Of a stretch of 64,000 nucleotides of DNA, positions 22,002 through 32,626 are shown piece by piece. Location of the stretch: NCBI GenBank assembly GCA_905182985.1, contig CAJJDN010000071.1, positions 206,772 to 270,771 of the forward strand. Direction: 5' to 3'. Positions within the stretch are counted from its first letter, which is position 1, and the number at the start of each line of letters is the position of its first letter. The translations under genes and the position numbers were made by a program. Source of the DNA: Paramecium sonneborni. Lineage: Eukaryota; Ciliophora; Oligohymenophorea; Peniculida; Parameciidae. The notes under the pieces were generated by a model that was not told where the DNA came from, made no database searches, and saw nothing but the letters and a program-made list of their open reading frames with translations.

Positions 22002-24536
22002 ATGAATATTTTGGTTCTCATTCTACCAATTGTATATGCCTGTACAGACTCATTCGAATGTTTTACAGATAGTTCCAGATTTAATTGTAATGGAGAACCC
22101 TGTCAAGGCAATCTTACAGTACTAGATAACTATGTGAAATTCACATCTAATCTTTCTATGTACTTTCAACTGGATAATAATAACATTACTATGCTTTTTG
22201 AATTGCAATTATGTTAGAGATTTGCTATAGTGTTTAATTACACAAAATACAATGAAATGAATTAAACATAAGACGAATATGATATTACCGGCAAAGACAT
22301 CATTTTTTTTACTTGGGTTGAAACCTATGATAATTTTTATGTTAATGATAACGTTGGATCATCTTCAACGGCATTCATTTGGGATGAATAAAAAGGAGGA
22401 TTTCAAAGTTGGCACATTTTGGGATACGCCATCATAAATGAAACAATCAGAATAAAAATTACTAGAACATTACTTACAGAGGATACAGATGACTATCAAT
22501 TTAATTAATAATCAGTTGATATAGGATATCTAATAGTGTATAATGAAGAAGGAATGGTATATAGAAATTACAATAGAGGTGTATTAACTGTTGATCTGTA
22601 TAATTTGGATAACTAAATGGAAAAATATGAATAATTTACAAATGAAGGTCATTCTATTTTTCTATTTATCTTTTGGAGTTTCCTATCTGATGTAGGAATC
22701 TTCTTTGGTAGACAATTGAAAAGCTATCCAAAATATGCTAAAGTTCATGGAATTATCTTCCTCTTCTAGAGCATTGTCACATATATCTTTGTTTTCAGTA
22801 AAATAGAATACAGTAATTTATTATCGATTAATAATAGACAAAATGAAAATTCAAGAAATTTATTATTATGATGGTTTGATAATAGCTCATTTTGTAGTTG
22901 GTGTTATTATTTTGAGTATTCTCTTTCTTTAATTGATGATGGGAATGATTGTCAAAAATAATCTAGAGTCCCTGAATGGTTCTAATAAAATCTATAAGGT
23001 TAAAAGAATTCATTTTTATCTTGGATATTTAATATATTTGATTACTAAAATTTAAGTGGCAATGGGAGTTCATATACAAAGACCAGATTTATTGTAATAT
23101 TCTCTTAATATTGTTATAGGATACCCTTTTATTACTTCTATGTGTTTCTCTTCTTTACAAAAGTTTCCATAGAAATCCTCTATTACTATGAGGTTTCTAT
23201 TATTCCCAGATAGAGAATCATATATTAATATGTAGAATTAGATAAAAATCAAATCTATGAGAATTTGATTGACAAAATTAATCAGAATGGTAAATATGAT
23301 GTTTATAAATTAGTCCCTAGAAATCAATTAGTTAAAGAATATTAAAAATTAAATTACATTATTCTTAGAGAAGCCATTTATGATGTGAGTGATTTTAACC
23401 ACCCAGGAGGTTAATATATTCTTGAAAGAATTACAGGAAGGGAAATAGGAAGATACTTTTATGGAGGTTATCCTATTTAAAACTTAAATATTAAAATGCA
23501 TATTCATACTTAATTTGCTATCAATTACATTGAAACTAGGTATTTAGGAGATTATAGGAATGACAACTGTCCATTATTATATTATGAGGAAAATACATCT
23601 TTGGTTGATAAATACGTATGGAAATTTGAATAATCTATTCCATTTGCTTCAGATGTTAGCTTATTTATTTTTAAAAGCCATTTCTTTTAAGTTCGCTAAT
23701 TCTTAAAAGGAGTTTAATGGTTTGGAAGATACTTTTACATAAAACCATTCGGAACTGGCATCAATCTGGCTGAAAGACCTTATTCAGTTGTCATGGCATA
23801 CACTTAGCCAGCTATTCTCAAAAGACAACAAATGCTTGATTTTTTTAAATCTTAAGTCATTGAATAAGATTACTAACCCTATGTACCTTAATAACAGGCC
23901 ATCTTGAGTGATGAAATCAACTTTATTGTAAAGAAGTGTGATTTCTCTAACAATATGAGTCGCTTTCTCCATTGTACAGGTCATAAACCATACGAAATTA
24001 CAGGACCTTATGGTTTTGGATTGGAATTAGATCCTATTTCTGATGGAATTCATTATGCATTTGTTTAAGGAACTGGAATTTTGCCATTTCTTGATTTGAT
24101 TGACTATTTATTAAGGAAAGCTGTCTACACAATTCTTCATGATTAAAGAAGTAAAGAGGTAGCAGATTGCATTAATGATAATAATGAGGAATATCTAAAT
24201 ACTTTAGGCCCAGATTTTCAGTTAATACTTCATGCTGCTTTTAGTGATGCAGCTCACTTCTATGGACTGGCAATAATTTAAGATTTGTTGTTTATTTGTA
24301 AAACCTTCCAACTAGACTTTTTTGATATAAAAATTATGATTAAAGATCGAAGTAACATTCCTGAGGAACTATCAAATAATATCGTAGAATCATATTTCAA
24401 TCTCAAATATATGAAGGAACACTTGAAGTTTAAACCATCAAAAGTTTATGTTTGTGGAAGTCCTCAATTTGAAGAAGAAATTTAAAGTAGACTATTTGAA
24501 CTTGGAATACCAAAAAAATATTTAGTTATTGTGTGA
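22002..24536 (+). CDS. DOMON-cytochrome b561-cytochrome b5-ferredoxin reductase fusion
   Basis: Starts with a signal peptide (MNILVLILPIVYACTDSFEC) and ends KKYLVIV, TGA 24534-24536, about 790 residues. An extracellular DOMON-like domain (FIWDEQKGGFQSWHILGYAI) is followed by a b561 core with His in each of four membrane helices (GHSIFLF, KVHGIIFL, IIAHFVVG, RIHFYLGY). A cytoplasmic cytochrome b5-like domain follows with the heme motif DFNHPGGQYI and a later His (MHIHTQF). The C-terminus is an FNR domain with FAD motif RPYS, GPYGFG, NAD(P)-binding FVQGTGILPF and KVYVCGSP. Together these predict a single-chain route for electrons from cytosolic NAD(P)H through FAD, b5 and b561 to an outside acceptor such as ferric iron or monodehydroascorbate. 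The acceptor is inference. Introns include a 25-nt and a 26-nt GTAA...TAG intron in the b561 region. The 3' half is repeated after the N at 24622. Confidence 0.88.
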
Positions 24537-24621
24537 ATAAAAATCATAACAACTATCCTCTCTCTCTTGTTGTTAGTAATGTTGTTAAGTATCCTTAAAC
24601 AACAGTATCCATCTCTCCTCT
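23354..24621 (+). repeat. Exact 1,268-bp duplicated segment, copy 1
   Basis: Matches 24623-25890 with no differences in the stretches I compared, offset 1,269 bp, and the two copies are separated only by a single N at 24622. It covers the 3' half of the DOMON-b561 fusion gene and the last 78 bp of the convergent armadillo gene. Identity plus the N is the signature of two contigs whose overlapping ends were joined without merging. Confidence 0.95.
24544..24621 (-). pseudogene. Truncated extra copy of the 3' end of the armadillo gene (assembly artefact)
   Basis: The minus strand here repeats the last codons and stop (TGA at 24544-24546) of the armadillo-repeat gene whose intact copy ends at 25813. 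It breaks off at the N at 24622. It is the mirror consequence of the duplicated contig end and not a separate gene. Confidence 0.85.
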
Positions 24622-24622
24622 N
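24622..24622. other. Single-N assembly gap
   Basis: One N joins two sequence pieces that share the same 1,268 bp on both sides. Very likely a scaffold join of overlapping contigs with an arbitrary gap size. Confidence 0.95.
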
Positions 24623-25805
24623 TTACATTATTCTTAGAGAAGCCATTTATGATGTGAGTGATTTTAACCACCCAGGAGGTTAATATATTCTTGAAAGAAT
24701 TACAGGAAGGGAAATAGGAAGATACTTTTATGGAGGTTATCCTATTTAAAACTTAAATATTAAAATGCATATTCATACTTAATTTGCTATCAATTACATT
24801 GAAACTAGGTATTTAGGAGATTATAGGAATGACAACTGTCCATTATTATATTATGAGGAAAATACATCTTTGGTTGATAAATACGTATGGAAATTTGAAT
24901 AATCTATTCCATTTGCTTCAGATGTTAGCTTATTTATTTTTAAAAGCCATTTCTTTTAAGTTCGCTAATTCTTAAAAGGAGTTTAATGGTTTGGAAGATA
25001 CTTTTACATAAAACCATTCGGAACTGGCATCAATCTGGCTGAAAGACCTTATTCAGTTGTCATGGCATACACTTAGCCAGCTATTCTCAAAAGACAACAA
25101 ATGCTTGATTTTTTTAAATCTTAAGTCATTGAATAAGATTACTAACCCTATGTACCTTAATAACAGGCCATCTTGAGTGATGAAATCAACTTTATTGTAA
25201 AGAAGTGTGATTTCTCTAACAATATGAGTCGCTTTCTCCATTGTACAGGTCATAAACCATACGAAATTACAGGACCTTATGGTTTTGGATTGGAATTAGA
25301 TCCTATTTCTGATGGAATTCATTATGCATTTGTTTAAGGAACTGGAATTTTGCCATTTCTTGATTTGATTGACTATTTATTAAGGAAAGCTGTCTACACA
25401 ATTCTTCATGATTAAAGAAGTAAAGAGGTAGCAGATTGCATTAATGATAATAATGAGGAATATCTAAATACTTTAGGCCCAGATTTTCAGTTAATACTTC
25501 ATGCTGCTTTTAGTGATGCAGCTCACTTCTATGGACTGGCAATAATTTAAGATTTGTTGTTTATTTGTAAAACCTTCCAACTAGACTTTTTTGATATAAA
25601 AATTATGATTAAAGATCGAAGTAACATTCCTGAGGAACTATCAAATAATATCGTAGAATCATATTTCAATCTCAAATATATGAAGGAACACTTGAAGTTT
25701 AAACCATCAAAAGTTTATGTTTGTGGAAGTCCTCAATTTGAAGAAGAAATTTAAAGTAGACTATTTGAACTTGGAATACCAAAAAAATATTTAGTTATTG
25801 TGTGA
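24623..25805 (+). pseudogene. 5'-truncated copy of the DOMON-b561-b5-reductase gene (probable assembly artefact)
   Basis: Carries only the C-terminal half (cytochrome b5 and FAD/NAD reductase domains), with no start codon or membrane helices, and ends at TGA 25803-25805. Sequence is the same as the intact gene, so there has been no decay. It should not be counted as a gene. In the true chromosome the fusion gene probably ends 7 bp from the convergent armadillo gene. Confidence 0.85.
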
Positions 25806-25890
25806 ATAAAAATCATAACAACTATCCTCTCTCTCTTGTTGTTAGTAATGTTGTTAAGTATCCTTAAACAACAGTATCCATCTCTCCTCT
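24623..25890 (+). repeat. Exact 1,268-bp duplicated segment, copy 2
   Basis: Second copy of 23354-24621. It begins in the middle of a codon of the cytochrome b5 region and continues past the stop into the 3' end of the armadillo gene, where unique sequence resumes at 25891. Confidence 0.95.
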
Positions 25891-28052
25891 TTGTAATCTT
25901 TATATCTCTTCTTCCATCAATGAGACTATTGATAATTTAGTTTCTCTCGATTTTATGGATAAATTCAATAACCCTTTTGCAGCCAATCTTTAAGCATCAA
26001 TTCTATAGCTTTCTCTCAATACCTTCAAGAAAAATTCAATTCCCCTTAAATGAAGTATTTATGGCCGAATGTAATCATTTATTGCCAAATTTGATAAAGT
26101 TTAAAGAGCATTATATTAAAATTCTTCTCCCTTCTATCCATCTAAGGTCCAATCCATCAAACTTTTGATATAGTTTTCAAATTAAATTGATACATTATTA
26201 CTATTTTACAGTCTCTATGGATCAGACATTAATGAAAGTATTTTAATACCTAACATTTAAATTCTTGGATATGCTGATTCAATCATGCTAATAACTGTAA
26301 GAACATCAACTTAAAAATCTGACAATTTTAAAGTAGCAGATAATATATCATATAATATTGGTTAAAATTCTTTTGGTTAATATGTGAAAGCTTTCATGAT
26401 TCTTGGAATTAATTTTAATTTAAGTCCTTCTTTTGCTCTTTCTTAATTCATATTCTTAGATAGAGCTTCTAAAATTCTTAATTACATTCCCAGATAATTA
26501 GGACTCATAGCAATTTCTAATAGATTGACAATTTTTTAAAATGCTTCTGAACTATCCATAATTTAATGTATTGTAGTATCGATTCCATCACTTAAATTTT
26601 AGATGGCAAATTACAACATTTCTTCATTTGATTCAGTAGAAATCAAATTGAGATAATCTTGAACCAACCCATCAAAGACTTATTATTGTGTATTTCCTCC
26701 ATATTGATTAATAGTTCTATTACTTGAAGGTCTATTATTTAAATTTAATTGAGGTTTAGAATAAACTGGATTTTATTGAGGAGGGGGATAATTAGATTGT
26801 AAAGGTTACGATTAGTAACCAAATTATTACTAAGGAGTAGTTAATTTTGGTATGTTGTTGGATTATTAATATTGATTGAAATCATTTTATTTAAAAGCAT
26901 ATTGATTAGATTCATTCTATCTATGAGCAAATTGATTTGAATCATTTTATTAATATCCATATTGATTAAAATCTTATTATTTTTCGTAGCTATTTTAATT
27001 TCTAGATCCAGCACTTCCTTATCTTCTGTTAGAATTTCTATTTGGTTATTCAAGAATAGTAGGTACATATTCTTCATTCTTTCTTCTTGGTTATGGAGGT
27101 AAATTAAGTGTTAGAGGGCCATCATAAGATCTTGGTTAATAACAATTAGTAAATTGTGGTCTGGATAAAAATGAGATGAGTTTAATTATTCTGGATCTAG
27201 TTTATGCACTAACAAAATCTAATTTAGAGACAGACATAAGACTATTGATTATTTGGGGTGTTTTATAAGAGTTAGAGAAAGCAGCTATATTAAAAATAAT
27301 TAATACCACTTTTTGTTAGTATTTCTAATAAGTCTACAGTTAAATTGAGAAGAAACTAATCCTAAAAGATTAAATCATTAGTCCAAAATTAGAGAAGTTT
27401 AATTAAAAGTTAAGAAATGAGTGCATAAGATTAATCATCTAAGAATTACAATCTTTCATTTTCAAATATTCTTTTTAATGTCAATGCTGTATTATGATTT
27501 ATTGCTTTTTATTATAATGAAAAGCCTACAGGAACTATTAATTACATAATTTCCATTTAAGTTTCAGGTGAACCTAATTCAGCCTCTAAGGAGGTAATCA
27601 CATAAAATACCAGCTAATTTTGCTATGATTGTTTAGGTGATACTTTTTAACATGAATGTTAATTCATTTAAATCATGAGTAACATGCATTTTACCAATTA
27701 AGTCTTTAGTAAATGATTCTGGAATAGCAGATAATCTATCAGAATTTTTTAACAATTCATTAACCAAAGAAGCATTGGATAAACTATAACCATATTCATC
27801 TTCTAATTTAGCACATACAAAAGTTGGTTCATGTGGAAAGAGATCTGCAAATTCTCTTTCAATATGTCTCTTTAGCATAGAAATCTTGATGGTCACTAAT
27901 AATTTAAAGAATATACATGGTGCCATTACTGTCATTTTTTTATATTCTATATTTGATTCTGAATCCTTTCTTATTGTTACAAATAATCTTATTGCTTAAC
28001 CACCACCTCCTTCCATTAGAGTTTCTATTCTTTTGTTATTATTCCATTCCAT
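25813..28052 (-). CDS. Armadillo-repeat protein with Gln/Asn-rich linker
   Basis: Starts MEWNNNKRIETLMEGGGGQA at 28052 and ends TTRERGQLL, TGA 25813-25815, about 700 residues. The N-terminal 100 residues look like a small globular ubiquitin-like or DCX-like domain (IRLFVTIRKDSESNIEYKKM ... EYGYSLSNASLVNELL). A helical stretch and a long Gln/Asn/Pro-rich linker (QSNYPPPQQNPVYSKPQL) come next. The C-terminal half is armadillo-like helical repeats (LQTLSNLAINDYIRPQILHL, AAKGLLNLSIKSRETKLSIV). Such proteins are usually scaffolds; no orthologue is recognised. Introns include GTATATTCTTTAAATTATTAG, GTATTTTATG...CCTTAG, and a 32-nt one near 26.18 kb ending AAAG. It lies 44 bp downstream of the pseudokinase gene, same strand. 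Confidence 0.75.
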
Positions 28053-28095
28053 TACTAAGTAAGATTATATTATAAAAAAAAGTAAATATAAAAAA

Positions 28096-29189
28096 TCAAA
28101 TGTTACTATCTATTGGTGATTAAAGTGATTATTATGTAATGAATGATTTCAATTTTGGTATTATCTATTATTGCATCATTGGACTTGAATTGTTATCAAA
28201 ATAATCAAAATACTCATGACTTAAGGCTTACTCTATATTTATTTGTTGATCCTATTTAGATTACAATAATCCTTAAACAAGCGAATTCCCATAATCAGGA
28301 ATACATATTAAATCCTTATTCGAAGAATTATATTGATATCTAATTTTTTAATATTATTCTTACAATTTAATCATCACATTACCTGCCATTGTCAACATTA
28401 AAGAATTCAAGACATCATTCTCTTCATTTAACAATTCTGCATTTTCAAAACCTATAAGTTTGCAATTCATATCCTTATCCATTAAAATATTACATAAATT
28501 TATTTATGAATGGTAAATTTTATTGGAAATTAACACTTTTACACAACATAAAATATCCTATTATTTAATTTAATATACAAACATCATTGATTAAATATCT
28601 TCATGACTTAGATTATGATAATGAATTCTGTTCATCTATTCAAAAATAATATAATAAGAATTCGAAGATTCAAAGAAATCTATTATTCGAGCTACATTCT
28701 TGAATTCATTCAATTTACGTAATATCATCAATTATTCATATATTCTACACTTTTCAAATTCTTATTTTTTATAGCATTTACAAATGTAATTTTTATCATC
28801 TATTTTGCTTTTAAGTGTGCATGTCTAACAATAATAGTTTCTTTAATTACTTTAGCATTTCCTGTTTATTATATTAAAATAACATTATCATAAATTTCTC
28901 GAATACCCACATATGTTACTTTACAATCTAAATGTTTCTTGAGAATAAGGAGATCTTCATTTTCAGCATAAATAGTAAATTATTAAAAATGCATAGATAA
29001 CAATTTGTTCTCTTGACATTTCCATTTAAGTGCTAATTAATAAGAAATATCTATTTCATAGCATTGAGAATTCAAAAGAAGGTTTATTTTGGTTGAAGTG
29101 AATTGTAACTTAGCTTAGTGTTAGTAATGATCTTATTGTTGAAAGGATATAAGGCAATTAAAAGAGTATATAATTTCCAAATCTATCAT
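28096..29189 (-). CDS. Protein pseudokinase
   Basis: Starts MIDLEIIYSFNCLISFQQQD at 29189 and ends TQQSLQSPIDSNI, TGA 28096-28098, about 350 residues. The N-terminal 100 residues look like a small PH-like beta domain (LALKWKCQENKLLSMHFQQF). A kinase fold follows: alphaC and hinge (LMILRKLNEFKNVARIIDFF, YIIFEQM), catalytic-loop position, DFG position, and a subdomain XI-like end (IEQALSHEYFDYF). HRDxxxxN is replaced by HSQINLCN and DFG by GFE, so both catalytic Asp residues are gone, and no glycine-rich loop is visible. It should not transfer phosphate; a scaffold or allosteric role is inference. One intron of 32 nt ends AAAG (GTAAATGCTA...GAAAAG, near 28.77 kb). The bulk reads open. Confidence 0.78.
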
Positions 29190-29349
29190 TATTAATTATA
29201 TTGAAATTAAAGAATATTCATATTTATAATTATGTGAACTATTTATTGAGAACAAATTTCTTAGAAAATATTTACATATCAAGCCAAGAAATGTTTAGCT
29301 TGAATTTATAAATTATAACTAATTAAATATAAATTATTATTTAATTCTT

Positions 29350-30845
29350 TCACAAAGTTTAAGCCAAATTTTAGTAACCCAATCCATGATTAAAGACAAG
29401 TGTTTTCTATAAAGATTTTTTGAGCATAGCTATAAATATAACTGAAACTTACAATAATTAACATAAAATTATTATCTTTTTAATTTAACAAATTCAATAG
29501 CTTCTTTTAGATTATATTAAAGAATAGAGCTTAAATAAAGAACAACAATAGAAGGGGCCCTTCCTATTCCAGCTGTGCAATGAACATAAACATATTCATA
29601 TTCATTAATTAATTTTTTGAGAATTTAAACAGCCTTATCAGACTTTTTTTCAAAATCTTCTGCATCCATATCAAAAATCTAATAATTTTTCATGATTATT
29701 TTTTATCTCTTATAAGCATCAAGTATTTGTTCCCAATTAACTCCTCTATGAAACATATCTAAACGCGTTTAAAGATTAAGAACTGCCTTCACTTATTTTT
29801 ATTTCAATAATAAAATATCTTATTCATTTTAAGGATATGGACCAATAACAATATTTTCATTAATTTGATAAGTTTAAAATTGAACAACAAAATTCCAATC
29901 TAATTTATTCAATCTACCAAATTCTTCATAATAAAAAAAAGAAGGTTCTTTATCTGCAAATTAATAACCTTAACTATTAATTTTAAGCTTAGATTTTGGA
30001 ATTTTAGTAGCTGAAAATGATCCATTTTTATGTTGTGATTTACTTTAGAAGGCTGTGTAAATTTAAGTCTTAACTTTAATAGGATGAAGTGCATATTAAT
30101 CTAATACTTATCGAATAGAAGAAAGATCGGCAGTTTTAAGATAACGACCATTGCCTCTTTCCCAAATCATATTACCTGATTCATCGTTACGTATCACATA
30201 ATAATATCGGAAATAAAAATTAAGTGGATTTACAATGAATGAAATGGACCATTATTATACAGGCTCTTATGTTACTATTTCAGTATTATTTATTGAGTTA
30301 TACGTATATCAATCTTCTATTATTATTTCATTAGAACAGGTGTTTTCCAAGAACCAATCTCTGGAATTGAACCTATTATCATCATTCTTTCTCCAGGTTA
30401 TAAATTGTGATTCAGTTTCAATTTTATTGTTCTATATCCCCAATACTCCTCTAATATAATCTAATCAACTATTACCATTAAAGTACTCTCCTTTCTTACC
30501 ATTAAGCAATAATTGCTTAGTTATAATACGATTTTCTCCTGGTTCCCAAAATTCTTTTTCACTAGATGGATTATTATAATCATTTAAAACGAATTTGTAC
30601 TCAAAATTTTTACATATTCTTGGCAATTTAAGACATGTCGTCCATTCATTATTCTTTTTTCTACTTCAATACTATACCTGATTCCATTATAGTCTAATTC
30701 CTTTAGTTGAATCCCAAATTCCTAATCTTTCATCGTCACCACATAAGTAAATAGCTTATCCATATTATGTATTGTAATGAATTTTTAAATAGATTTTCAC
30801 AACCAAAGTTTCTGTAAAGGAAGTATTTGTGGATACTGAGTTCAT
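29350..30845 (-). CDS. Laforin-like glucan phosphatase with two CBM20 domains
   Basis: Starts MNSVSTNTSFTETLVVKIYL at 30845; TGA 29350-29352. CBM20 domain 1 spans YLCGDDERLGIWDSTKGIRL to FWEPGENRII. CBM20 domain 2 has MMIIGSIPEIGSWKTPVLM and VIRNDESGNMIWERGNGRYL. A dual-specificity phosphatase follows with VHCTAGIGRAPSIVVLYL: the CX5R loop with the RAP ending of plant SEX4/LSF glucan phosphatases rather than the RST of animal laforin. It should remove phosphate from amylopectin- or glycogen-like storage glucan in the cytoplasm. Laforin homologues are known in protists that store insoluble glucan, including ciliates and apicomplexans. Introns: 30654-30677 (24 nt, ends AAAG), a 25-nt TAG intron between the CBMs, and a 29-nt one near 30.29 kb. 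The last exon after the GTAAGTTTCAG... intron is less certain. Confidence 0.88.
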
Positions 30846-30936
30846 AAAATATTAATTAAAAAATTCAAGACATCTAAAATTATTTTCAAATTTAATTCAA
30901 TGAGATGAGTTTTTGAATTATTAATAATAGTATAAA

Positions 30937-32507
30937 TCATTAAGTTATAATGTATTCTTTTTTTGTGGATAAGTATTCAACTATTTACTTTGGTGATAAT
31001 CGTTTCTCTGGATCTAAATTTAACATTTCTTTTAAAATAAATCGTATTTGATTATCTATTTTCAATCCTGATTAATTAATAAATGATAATACCAGAATAA
31101 TTTTTTTCAATATAGGTATCTAAATTCGAAATAACTTCCATTTGACGATCTATAATTTTATCAAAAACTCGACCCTTAACAGCAAAAAGTCCATAATCTA
31201 TAACTTCTTTTCCATTTTTTGAGACTATAGTTTTAAGACTCATCCAAAGAGGTATTCCTGATATGATTTCTAGAATTACACAACCAAGAGACCACACATC
31301 AATAACCCAAGGTTTTTTATAATTTCTTAAATACTTCATTAAACAAGGACGATAATTCATTTGATTTTCATATAAGATATAGTTGAGTATTTCAGGACAC
31401 ATGTATCTTAAATAAAATAAATGAATTACTCTGGTGTGGCCATGGAGAATTATTTTAAATCATCAAAAGGGAAACTACTTCCATAATCAATTAATTTAAT
31501 TTAAGTCAGTTCATGTAGATCATTTTCATTTTTAATTTTTTTTACAAGGATATTTTCAGTTTTAAGATCAGAATGTACAATTCTTTAATCTTATAGTAGA
31601 TCTAGAGCTTGAGCCAATTCTCGAATAAGTTTTTTAAGTTCGGTTAAGTCTTTTCTGAATGTATTATAGAGAGGTTTATGTGTCAACTAAAATAGAATGA
31701 AATATATATACCCTATACATGCGTTCATTATTAACATTTTTTCCTTTAAGATCATAGAGTTAATTTCCAAGACTTTCTCCACATATTTCTTAAAAGATCC
31801 AAGTGTCTTAAGGTTTAATATCATATGTGAGAAAGCGTACTAAATTTTTGCAACCTGGGAAATTGGTAAATTGTTTTTTGGGTTGTCCATCTTGAAAGAA
31901 GTGGATACCAAACTGGATTTCTTTCATATGAGATTGATGAGTATTGGTAGAAAGAATTTATTTGATAGCAAATTTTTCTTTAGTTCTTTTGTGCTCTCCT
32001 AACCAGACTAAAGAGAATCCTCCTCTTCCAAGAAGCTTCTTTTTTTCAAAGTGTTATGGAAAGCGATCACCAAATGATTACCATTCTTCATCGGAGAGAT
32101 CCCATAAAATCTTTGGATGTACATTCTAAGGTTATTTATTATTGTTGTTAATTCTATTTTATGAATCTAATGAAGCATATCTATCTTAGCTCTTTTATTA
32201 TGTTGTAGCATTGCTTAAAGAGCGTTATTTAGGTAGAATATTCTTTTCTTTCAATTTTGCTAGAATCATTCTTTAATAAGTCTCCAAATCTGAGTCGACT
32301 TCAGTTTTCTAAATGTTTGCAAAAATGTTTTACTATAGGTTTAACTTCAAAGCGTTGTGGTTTGAATTTCTTGCTTCCTTTACTTGTTCTTATAGTAAGA
32401 ACAGAATCAAAGTCGAATTTGGTGAGTTTTCTTGATATATTAGTCTTGGTATCATTTTCAGTTAAGACCCTACGTCCTGGGTCTTAAGATTAAAGTCTTG
32501 GTCTCAT
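30937..32507 (-). CDS. Serine/threonine protein kinase
   Basis: Starts MRPRLQSQDPGRRVLTEND at 32507 and ends STKKEYIITQ, TGA 30937-30939, about 480 residues. After a basic, disordered N-terminus (about 165 residues) comes a kinase domain: glycine loop LLGRGGFSLVWLGEH, Lys in FAIKQI, hinge IFQEICGESL, catalytic loop HSDLKTENIL (HSD for HRD, keeping the catalytic Asp, Lys and Asn), DYG for DFG, TPE for APE, and DVWSLGCVILEI. The catalytic residues are present, so it is probably active. The substrate is unknown; the family is nearest to CMGC or a ciliate-specific group, not resolved. Introns: GTAAAACATT...ATTTAG (25 nt), GTATATATAT...TTTTAG (25 nt) and a 23-nt one ending TTAAG right before the TPE. 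Confidence 0.85.
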
Positions 32508-32626
32508 ATAGATTTATCTATGATATGGACTTTCATTGGTAAGTATTCTTTAATGCATTATAACAGTTTTTGAATATATATATAAATAAATATAGGGTAG
32601 AGTGCTGCGTCATTTTTAAATATTTA

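Noticed and set aside
24623..25805. A genuine tandem gene duplication of the reductase
   Set aside because: No divergence was found and an N sits exactly at the junction, so a contig-overlap artefact is much more likely.
26841..27077. 78-residue Asn/Ile-rich minus-strand ORF
   Set aside because: Shifted frame of the Gln/Asn-rich linker of the armadillo gene.
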